From: an uncultured Alistipes sp.
Lineage (GTDB): Bacteria > Bacteroidota > Bacteroidia > Bacteroidales > Rikenellaceae
Direction: 5' to 3'
Length of the DNA stretch: 9,478 nt
Assembly: GCA_947174575.1 (NCBI GenBank)
Contig: CAMWJM010000031.1
Span: forward strand, 1 to 9,478
The first letter of the stretch is position 1. Every line of letters begins with the position of its first letter. A program made the position numbers and the translations under genes. Positions 1 through 5,983 of the stretch are shown in pieces. Below the pieces are notes generated by a model. That model worked only from the letters and a program-made list of their open reading frames with translations, was not told the origin of the DNA and made no database searches.

Positions 1-131
1 GCCTTGGGGCTTGCAGGCTGCTCGGGGGTCGGGGTCGGGTTCACCGGATCCGTCTTCGGATCGTCGTCCTTGTCGCAAGCGGTGTTCAGGGCCAAACCGC
101 AGATGGCCAGCATCAAAAATAACTTTTTCAT
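1..131 (-). CDS. N-terminal fragment of a surface lipoprotein (3' end outside the window)
   Basis: The ATG is at 131-129 and the frame is open to the window edge, giving 43 residues. It starts MKKLFLMLAICGLALNTAC: a basic n-region, a hydrophobic core and a lipobox-like N-T-A-C with Cys19. The Cys is followed by D-K-D-D-D-P-K, which fits the acidic lipoprotein export signal that sends Bacteroidetes lipoproteins to the cell surface. A Pro/Thr-rich linker then runs on (PVNPTPTPEQPASPK). This is the usual opening of PUL surface glycan-binding proteins or surface enzymes, where a flexible stalk precedes the folded domain. The folded part is off-window, so function cannot be assigned. It follows the permease gene by 46 bp on the same strand and probably belongs to the same operon, although the AT-rich gap could separate two transcripts. 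Confidence 0.85.
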   Translation of the reverse strand, partial: MKKLFLMLAICGLALNTACDKDDDPKTDPVNPTPTPEQPASPK

Positions 132-141
132 AACAATTTGG

Positions 142-164
142 TTTTTTATTGGGTTAGTAAAAAA
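142..164. repeat. Short A/T-only inverted repeat in the AT-rich gap before the last lipoprotein gene
   Basis: Arms TTTTTTA (142-148) and TAAAAAA (158-164) flank a 9-base loop. They lie in the 46-bp gap (132-177) between the permease stop and the lipoprotein start, which is markedly AT-rich against GC-rich genes. The stem has no G-C pair and would be weak, so it is not a convincing intrinsic terminator. It could be a weak attenuator, an A-rich ribosome-loading region for the lipoprotein gene, or chance. Confidence 0.3.
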
Positions 165-177
165 TGGTGTGCTTCTG

Positions 178-1179
178 TCAGTTGCCGGCTGCGACGATGA
201 GTCCCAGTCCGACGATGAAGAGTACGAACATCAGCGCGAGCAGCAGACCGACTTTGCGCGACGCTCCCTTGAACTCTTTCCAGATGAAGATGCCCCACAC
301 GGCGGCGATCATCGGGGCGCCCTGACCGAGCGCATACGATACGGCCGGCCCCGCGACGCCCGAAGCGATGTAGCTCAAGGCTGTGCCGAGGCACCATATG
401 GCACCGCCCAGGCAGCCTACGAGGTGCGTCGGGAAAGAGCCTTTGAAATACTCCGAATACTTGACGGGTTCGCCCGTGAAGGGATAGCGCATGACCAACG
501 TGTTGAAGATCGCGTTGCTTGCCAGCACGCCCAGCGAGAAGACGAAGATCGCCGTGTAGGGGGTCACCATGCCTGCTGCGGGCGATGCCAGATGCTCGAC
601 ATCCATGCCTTTCACCACGAACCGGTAGAAGAACGCCATCAGCACGCCGGCCAGCGCCGCCAGCACGATGCCCTTGCGGTTGCCGCCCGTGCTCTGCGTC
701 TGCTGCTTGCCCGAAGCGATGCCGTTGCAGACCAAAGCCACGACGATGAGCGCTACGCCCGCGAAAAGCAGCGTGGGATCGCCCGTCGGCGTACCGATGT
801 AGTTGACGATCACGCCCAGCACTAGGGCCAGACCCACGCCCAGCGGGAATGCCACCGAGAGACCGGCCAGCGAAATGGAGGCCGACAGCAGGATGTTCGA
901 GGCGTTGAAGATCACGCCGCCGAGCAACACCCAGCCCAGAGCGCTTTTGTCCGCCTGCGCGATGTCGTCGACGAACGACCGTCCGCCCTCGCCGAAACTT
1001 CCGAGCGTGAAGCCCAGCAGCGCGGCGAACAGCACCATGCCGATGACATAGTCCCAGTAGAAGAGTTCGTAGCGCCAGCTCTTGGCGGCCAGCTTCTGGG
1101 TGTTGCCCCACGAACCCCAGCACAGCATGGTGACGAAGCAGAGGATCACCGCTGTGAAGTAGTTGCTTACGATAAACAT
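178..1179 (-). CDS. Inner-membrane sugar/nucleoside permease of the DMT superfamily (GRP / ureide-permease-like)
   Basis: 333 residues with ten hydrophobic helices at roughly 7-24, 43-62, 79-99, 105-127, 135-153, 168-188, 203-229, 250-272, 276-299 and 307-330. The N-terminus MFIVSNYFTAVILCFVTMLC, then WGSWGNTQK, followed by FYWDYVIG, is characteristic of a Bacteroidetes family annotated as GRP sugar transporter, multidrug DMT permease or ureide permease. A member of this kind is, to my recollection, the ribose transporter (RusT) of the B. thetaiotaomicron rus locus. It would carry the monosaccharide or nucleoside released in the periplasm into the cytoplasm, probably by proton coupling. A short basic/polar loop (KQQTQSTGGNRK, 158-169) separates the two five-helix halves, as expected for a DMT duplication. 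It begins 30 bp after the esterase stop with no visible Shine-Dalgarno, and it ends 46 bp before the next lipoprotein gene. Membrane topology and superfamily are secure; the substrate is inferred from context. Confidence 0.88.
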   Translation of the reverse strand: MFIVSNYFTAVILCFVTMLCWGSWGNTQKLAAKSWRYELFYWDYVIGMVLFAALLGFTLGSFGEGGRSFVDDIAQADKSALGWVLLGGVIFNASNILLSASISLAGLSVAFPLGVGLALVLGVIVNYIGTPTGDPTLLFAGVALIVVALVCNGIASGKQQTQSTGGNRKGIVLAALAGVLMAFFYRFVVKGMDVEHLASPAAGMVTPYTAIFVFSLGVLASNAIFNTLVMRYPFTGEPVKYSEYFKGSFPTHLVGCLGGAIWCLGTALSYIASGVAGPAVSYALGQGAPMIAAVWGIFIWKEFKGASRKVGLLLALMFVLFIVGLGLIVAAGN

Positions 1180-1209
1180 AACGAATCGGTTTTAAAGAGT
1201 TGAGGTCAT

Positions 1210-2844
1210 TCAGTTTTTGATTTTCGCCTTGATGTCGGACACCGTCGCCGCGAAGCAGGCCAGCACGGCGTCGTAGCCCGAGGCCCCGTTGCGTACGCGG
1301 TATTCGTAGGTCGTGCCTTTCTTCTTGCACAACTCGTACATCTCGCCGGCCGAGCGGTAGTGCGTACCCTCGTCGGTGGTGACGATGTAGTAGAATGTCT
1401 TGCCGTTGGGGTTGCAGGCACTCGCGTCGGCGTTGCCGTCGATGAGGAACAGCGAGCCGAGAACGCCCGCGGCGGTCGTCTTACCCTCGTTGTCCGTCTC
1501 TTCCATACTTGCGGCCGAGTAGCGCCACAGAGGGTCGGCTCCCTCGCCGAATCCGAGTCCTATGCGGTAGGCCGAGCCGCCGATGCGGTACTTCTCGACC
1601 AAAGCCGCCGTCACGGCGTCGAGGTCGACGCTTTCCGACGAGGTGTCGAGGCAGGCCAGTACGCAGGGCCGGCTGTAGGTCGCCAGGGTGAGGGCATTGG
1701 CTATGCCGTTCAGCTCTTTGTCCGTATATCCGTCGTGTCCCGCGAGCAGCAGCGTGTTCTCGCGCTCGGCTTCGGGGGCGTACTGCTGCGAGAGGTAGAC
1801 CTTCACGGTGCAGTCGCCGACGGTCAGCTCCTCGGTGCGGCCCTCGAAGCTCCCGGTGTCGACGTTCGCCGGCTCGGTGTCGGGATATTGCCCGCCATTG
1901 AGCAGCGTTTCGAGCCACGGCAGCGCGCTCTCCATGGCCGAACGCCAGTAGTCGGAGGTGTGGGCGCCGTTGCGTACGCGGAATTCGTGCTTGATGCCCA
2001 GGTCGCGCATCTGGCGGTGTACGCGGTCGTTGGCGATGAGCAGCTGCTCTTCGTCGTCGCCGCAGTCGAGCCACCAGTGCATCTTCCCGAACGACGGGGC
2101 GCTCGCTTCGGTGAAGTAGTAGTAGGGGCAGTGCTCCTTGTAGTAGTCGGTGATGCGTGCGTCGCCTTTCGAGCCGACACCGCCGAAAATCCAGCCCCAC
2201 TGCTTGTCCCAGCCGTCGCTGTTCGAGGCTTCGGTGGTGTAGCGCTCATACTGGCAGAGCGACATGCTCAGCGGTATGGTCGCGATGAAGAGATCGGGGT
2301 TCTTGGCCGCCATGACCATGGCGCCGAAACCGCCCATCGAGTAGCCCGCGATGGCGCGGTGCTCGCGCTCCGCGATGGTGCGGTAGTTGCCGTCGATGAA
2401 CGGAATGAACTCCTCGACGAAGAAATCCATGTAGTCGAAGCTGCCGTCGTAGGCATTGACATAGTAGGAGTTGAAGCCCTGCGGCATGACGTAGATCTTG
2501 GGCGCTATCGTCCCGCGGTTTTCGAGCTGCTGCAGCGTGGTCGAGATGTGCAGGTACTTGCCGTTCCACGAACCGTGGTCGTCGCCCAGACCGTGGAGCA
2601 GATAGACCACGTCGTAGCGCTTGTCGGTCGCCGTTTCGTAGTCGGCGGGGAGAAATACCGAATAGAGGATGTTGCGTTTCAGGCAGTTGCTCCGTACGAC
2701 CAGATCGGTCTGATAGCGCGTCCACGGGGCCGGCTCTTTCTCCGGAAGTTTGCGCTCTTTCTCGCACGACTCCGCCAGCGGCAGGCAGAGCAGCGTCGCA
2801 AACAGCAGAAAGTTCATCATAGAGAATCGTCCTTTAGTGTTCAT
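1210..2844 (-). CDS. Secreted alpha/beta-hydrolase esterase (esterase D / putative esterase family) with a degenerate second half
   Basis: 544 residues. The export signal covers residues about 1-26, with Cys27 after L-A-E-S: an imperfect lipobox, so lipidation is uncertain. Residues 40-315 form a PF00756-type esterase: oxyanion-region LLHGLGDDHGSW (82-93), nucleophile elbow GYSMGG (Ser169), acidic residue in DCGDDEE (Asp263 or 264), and His295 in RVRNGAHTSDYW. Such enzymes cleave acetyl, feruloyl or other acyl esters from carbohydrates. Residues 335-544 look like a shrunken second copy. LLLAGHDGY matches the oxyanion loop, GLGFGEGA replaces the Ser elbow, and RVRNGASGYD repeats the His motif with Ser522 in place of His, so this half should be inactive. 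The start at 2844 is preferred because it supplies the positively charged n-region (K4, R6) and sits 4 bp from the upstream stop. An internal start at 2820 has the better Shine-Dalgarno. The esterase call is strong; the ester cleaved is unknown. Confidence 0.9.
   Translation of the reverse strand: MNTKGRFSMMNFLLFATLLCLPLAESCEKERKLPEKEPAPWTRYQTDLVVRSNCLKRNILYSVFLPADYETATDKRYDVVYLLHGLGDDHGSWNGKYLHISTTLQQLENRGTIAPKIYVMPQGFNSYYVNAYDGSFDYMDFFVEEFIPFIDGNYRTIAEREHRAIAGYSMGGFGAMVMAAKNPDLFIATIPLSMSLCQYERYTTEASNSDGWDKQWGWIFGGVGSKGDARITDYYKEHCPYYYFTEASAPSFGKMHWWLDCGDDEEQLLIANDRVHRQMRDLGIKHEFRVRNGAHTSDYWRSAMESALPWLETLLNGGQYPDTEPANVDTGSFEGRTEELTVGDCTVKVYLSQQYAPEAERENTLLLAGHDGYTDKELNGIANALTLATYSRPCVLACLDTSSESVDLDAVTAALVEKYRIGGSAYRIGLGFGEGADPLWRYSAASMEETDNEGKTTAAGVLGSLFLIDGNADASACNPNGKTFYYIVTTDEGTHYRSAGEMYELCKKKGTTYEYRVRNGASGYDAVLACFAATVSDIKAKIKN
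2830..2835 (-). promoter_or_regulatory. Shine-Dalgarno-like AAAGGA favouring an internal esterase start
   Basis: Reading the minus strand, AAAGGA ends 9 bases before an ATG-ATG pair whose first ATG starts at 2820 (residue 9 of the longest esterase frame). It is the clearest Shine-Dalgarno-like site among the gene starts in this window. It conflicts with the signal-peptide evidence, because starting at 2820 would remove both basic residues of the n-region. Bacteroidetes depend weakly on Shine-Dalgarno pairing, so the site may be incidental. Confidence 0.3.
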
Positions 2845-2848
2845 GATT

Positions 2849-4375
2849 TTATCGCTGGTTGGTGTAAACGACCATCTCTTTGGCGTCTATGACATAGTTT
2901 TTGTCGCGATTCGTCCAGCGGAGCGTCAGCTCGTGATGTCCGTCGGCGAGATCGTAGGTGTGGAAAATGTCGTACTTGCGTTTGATGTAGTCGTACGGCA
3001 TCTCCACGCGCTCGAAAGGCTGTCCGTCGATGCTCACCTCCAGGAGGGCCGTGTAGGAGTCGTCGCCGTCGAGACCCAGCCGGCGGACGGCGCCCATGAG
3101 TACCGCGCCGCAGCCGTCGAAGCCGACGGTCATGCGGTCGGTCACCACGCGTTTGAGCACGCGGCGCTCGCACGGCTCGATGCCTGCGAACGACTCCTCG
3201 AACGGCACGGTCTGCGGCTCCTGAACCGTGAAGGTGTAGCGGTCGCCCTCGACCTTGCTGCCCTGGGTTTCGAGCAGGTCGGTCAACAGACGCAGGTTGA
3301 GGTCATAGACCTTGGCCAGCGAAATGGAGGTGTAGGGGAAGTCGATATGCTCGCAGCGCTCGATAGCGGGTTTCCAGCGCTCGGGAATCGCCTCGTAGCC
3401 CCGCATCACGCCCAGAATGCCCGCCGCCGAAGCGGGGTTGCAGTCCGAGTCCTGACCGCAGCGGGTCGAGATGTCCATCGTGCGGAAGAAATCGCCCTCG
3501 CCATAGAGCAGACCGATAGCCACATAGGCCGAGTTGAGCGTGGCGTCGATGTTGAAGCCGTTGAATACGCCTTCGGGGCACCCCTTTTCGAACGCATAGC
3601 GCTTGTTGATCTCGAACCAGCAGTATTTCCAGTCGTCGGGGCGGCTGCGGTGCAGGGCGATGACGTCGGCGATGCAGCGGTGGAACTTGCTTCGGGCGGG
3701 AATCGTGCGCAAAGCCTCGGCCACCACGGTCGGAATGTCGTCGCAGACGAACGCCAGCGAGTACATCGCCCCGATGAAGACGCCGCCGTAGAAACCGTCG
3801 CCGTAGTTCATGATGTGGCCTATGCGGTCGGCTATGGCCGAAGCGCTGTTGACCATGCCGGGGGCGATCATGCCGATGAAGTCGGCTTCGATCTGGAAGT
3901 CGATGTCGTCGGCGTGCGGGTTGTTCTTCCAGTGGCCCGATTCGGGCGGCATCACGCCGTGCAGGATGTTGTAGCGGGCTGCCTGATTGGCGTGCCACAG
4001 CTTGTAGTCGGCATGGGCGAAGGCCAGGGCATAACTTTCGGCAGAGGCGTCGATGCCCTCGCGCGCCATGGTCTCCATGAAAGTCAAATCCATGTAAACA
4101 TCGTCGTAGAGACCCGGGTCTTCGTTGAACGTGTCGAGGGCGTAGTCGTCGTACCACACGATGGGTTCTTCGTCGTGGATGATGCCGCCTTTGTGCTTGA
4201 ACTCCGTCGGCCCGCCGAACGTGCAGCCTATGGTCTGGCCGGCCCAGCCGCCCTTGATCTTGTCCTGCAGCGTCTCGCGGTCGAGCGTCACGCTCCGGCC
4301 GTAGGGTATCGAGTTCGAGGTGCAGCCCGCAGCCAGCGCGAGGAGGGGCAGCAGTAGGGTGAATATGCGTTTCAT
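2849..4375 (-). CDS. ADP-ribosylglycohydrolase-family lipoprotein, downstream tandem copy
   Basis: 508 residues, a clear paralogue of the gene immediately upstream, aligning without gaps from about residue 40 to 330. The signal peptide ends L-A-A-G-C (Cys18), followed by T-S-N-S with no acidic export signal, so a periplasm-facing lipoprotein is inferred. ADPRH motifs are GGWAGQTIG (42-50), DDVYMDLTF (91-99), NNPHADDIDFQIEADFIG (151-168), NSAYVAIGLLYGEGDF (281-296) and RCGQDSDCNPA (305-315, with Cys312 in place of the usual Thr). The region from about 400 to 508 is a beta-rich C-terminal domain with YTALLEVSIDGQ and HHELTLRWTN. It is much more diverged from its paralogue than the catalytic part, which suggests different binding preferences. 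The four metal-binding aspartates are retained, so an active hydrolase is expected. It starts 3 bp after the upstream stop and ends 4 bp before the esterase start, so it is co-transcribed. The exact substrate is unknown. Confidence 0.9.
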   Translation of the reverse strand: MKRIFTLLLPLLALAAGCTSNSIPYGRSVTLDRETLQDKIKGGWAGQTIGCTFGGPTEFKHKGGIIHDEEPIVWYDDYALDTFNEDPGLYDDVYMDLTFMETMAREGIDASAESYALAFAHADYKLWHANQAARYNILHGVMPPESGHWKNNPHADDIDFQIEADFIGMIAPGMVNSASAIADRIGHIMNYGDGFYGGVFIGAMYSLAFVCDDIPTVVAEALRTIPARSKFHRCIADVIALHRSRPDDWKYCWFEINKRYAFEKGCPEGVFNGFNIDATLNSAYVAIGLLYGEGDFFRTMDISTRCGQDSDCNPASAAGILGVMRGYEAIPERWKPAIERCEHIDFPYTSISLAKVYDLNLRLLTDLLETQGSKVEGDRYTFTVQEPQTVPFEESFAGIEPCERRVLKRVVTDRMTVGFDGCGAVLMGAVRRLGLDGDDSYTALLEVSIDGQPFERVEMPYDYIKRKYDIFHTYDLADGHHELTLRWTNRDKNYVIDAKEMVVYTNQR

Positions 4376-4378
4376 ATG

Positions 4379-5983
4379 CTATATATCGCTTTTTGCGGGT
4401 TCGTTCTCGGAGTAGACCACCAGATCGTTCAGGCGTATGGTGTAGTCCTTACGGGGATTCTTCCAGCGAAGCACCACCCGGTGCGTGCCCTCGCCCAGAA
4501 GATAGCGCCATGCCGGTTCCAGTCGCCGATCGGTGTTCTTCATCGGCAGACGGGCCGTATGGTCGAGCTTGCCGTCGATCCATATTTCGAGTTCGGCGAC
4601 ATAGGGATCGTCGGCTTCTGCCAGACCGAAGACTTCCGAACCGATGTGACGCATCGAGACGCGGTGGATGTAGTCCTCGGTCACGCTGCGCAGGCAGCAG
4701 ATGTTGCCCCAGATGATGAAGCCGTTGCCGTCGAAATCGAAAGCGTACTCGTCGCGCAGGAAGCAGTCCAGACGGCTGCGGGAGACGGGATGCGTGTCGA
4801 CGAAGTTCTGTTCGAGCGGGAGCTTCTCCGCCTTGCGCTGCGGGATCGTCACCCGTTCGCCGTCGCTCGTTCCGCCTGCGCGCTCGACGACCTGCAAGGC
4901 CTGACGGAAACTCATCTCGTAGGCCTTGGCCAGCGAGACGTCGGTGCCCTCGAATTCGAGGTCTTCGATCTCACGCAAAGGATTGAGCCACTGCTCGGGA
5001 ATGGCCGAATAGCCGTGCATGACGCCCAGCACGCCTCCCACGGTCGCCGGATTGCAGTCGGAATCCTGACCGCAGCGGGTGGCGATCTCTATCGAGCGGC
5101 CGAAGTCGCCGCCGCCATAGAGCAGACCGATAGCCACATAGGCCGAATTGAGCTTGGCGTCGATGTTGAAACTCAAGAAAACCCCTTTAGGACAGCCCAC
5201 GTCGCAGTTCCAATGCTTGTGCACCTCGAACCAGCAGGCCTGCCAGTCGTCGGGATTGCGGCGGTGGAACCGGCGTACGCAGTCGACGCACCGGTAGAAC
5301 GAACTCTCGGTCGGTATGGGTTCGAGCGCCTTGTCGAGAATCTGCTCCGGCGTCGAGCAGACGAACGCCGCCGCATAGAGACCCGCCACGAAAGCTCCGC
5401 CGTAGAAGCCGTCGCCGCTGTTCATGATATGCCCCACGCGGTTGGCGATGTCCATGGCCTCGGGAATCAGGCCCGGGGCCATGAGACCGATGAAGTCGGC
5501 TTCGATCTGGAAATCGAGGTCGTCGGCGTGCGGGTTGTTCACCCAGTGGCCCGACATCGGGGGCTTGATGCCGTTGCGGATGTTGTAGCGGCCCGCCTGG
5601 TTGGCGTGCGCCAGGTGATATTCGGCGAATGCGAACCGGTCGCCCAGCTCCTCGGACGTGGCGTCGAGTCCCAGTTCGTCGAACGACTGGGCGAAAGTCA
5701 GGTCGTTGTAGATGTCGTCGAACAAGCCGGGTTTCTTGTCCCACCAATATTTGACGATATGCTCCGACCACGGTATGGGCTGGTAGTCCTGTATGGTCGT
5801 ACCCGTGAATTTGAATTCCGTCGGTGCGCCGTAGACCACGCCTATGGTCTGGCCGGCCCAGCCGCCCTTGATCTTGTCCATCAAAACCTCTTCGGAGAGT
5901 TCGACGGACGCAGCCTCGCGGCGCGTGCAGCTCAATGCCGCACACGCTGCGAGAACGACGATTATCGATCGGTTAATTTTCAT
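4379..5983 (-). CDS. ADP-ribosylglycohydrolase-family lipoprotein, upstream tandem copy
   Basis: 534 residues. The lipoprotein signal peptide ends in A-L-S-C, with Cys19 as the lipidated residue. It is followed by T-R-R, which lacks the acidic surface-export signal, so a periplasm-facing lipoprotein is inferred. The ADPRH domain spans about residues 30-370: GGWAGQTIGVVYG (40-52), DDIYNDLTF (89-97, first metal motif), NNPHADDLDFQIEADFIG (149-166), and RCGQDSDCNPA (303-313, second metal motif, with Cys310 where the family usually has Thr). The C-terminal part, about 400-530, looks like a beta-sandwich ending in an ELEIWIDGK...HRVVLRWKN pattern, as in jelly-roll carbohydrate-binding or accessory domains. 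Its start overlaps the stop of the preceding gene by 11 bp, and its stop lies 3 bp before its paralogue. It is longer than stand-alone DraG-type enzymes because of the C-terminal module. The fold is secure; the activity (ADP-ribosyl, N-riboside or another glycoside) is not known. Confidence 0.9.
   Translation of the reverse strand: MKINRSIIVVLAACAALSCTRREAASVELSEEVLMDKIKGGWAGQTIGVVYGAPTEFKFTGTTIQDYQPIPWSEHIVKYWWDKKPGLFDDIYNDLTFAQSFDELGLDATSEELGDRFAFAEYHLAHANQAGRYNIRNGIKPPMSGHWVNNPHADDLDFQIEADFIGLMAPGLIPEAMDIANRVGHIMNSGDGFYGGAFVAGLYAAAFVCSTPEQILDKALEPIPTESSFYRCVDCVRRFHRRNPDDWQACWFEVHKHWNCDVGCPKGVFLSFNIDAKLNSAYVAIGLLYGGGDFGRSIEIATRCGQDSDCNPATVGGVLGVMHGYSAIPEQWLNPLREIEDLEFEGTDVSLAKAYEMSFRQALQVVERAGGTSDGERVTIPQRKAEKLPLEQNFVDTHPVSRSRLDCFLRDEYAFDFDGNGFIIWGNICCLRSVTEDYIHRVSMRHIGSEVFGLAEADDPYVAELEIWIDGKLDHTARLPMKNTDRRLEPAWRYLLGEGTHRVVLRWKNPRKDYTIRLNDLVVYSENEPAKSDI
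5973..5983 (-). other. 11-bp stop/start gene overlap (translational coupling site)
   Basis: The ATG of the 534-residue ADPRH gene (5983-5981) lies inside the end of the 657-residue ADPRH gene, whose TAA stop occupies 5975-5973. The overlapping frames are both clearly coding. This links translation of the two glycohydrolases and argues for a single transcript. Confidence 0.8.

Noticed and set aside
132..177. Possible promoter or rho-independent terminator in the AT-rich gap
   Set aside because: No Bacteroidetes TAnnTTTG element with an upstream TTG is present on the coding strand, and the only hairpin is a 7-bp A/T-only stem, too weak to call a terminator.
4..825. Plus-strand 273-residue open frame at the left edge
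   Set aside because: It runs antisense through the lipoprotein start and the permease, both of which have clear signal or membrane features; it has no convincing domain.
146..1330. Minus-strand 394-residue open frame overlapping the permease
   Set aside because: It is rich in Arg, His and Gly, has no membrane segments, and lies in another frame of the well-supported ten-helix permease gene and the esterase end.
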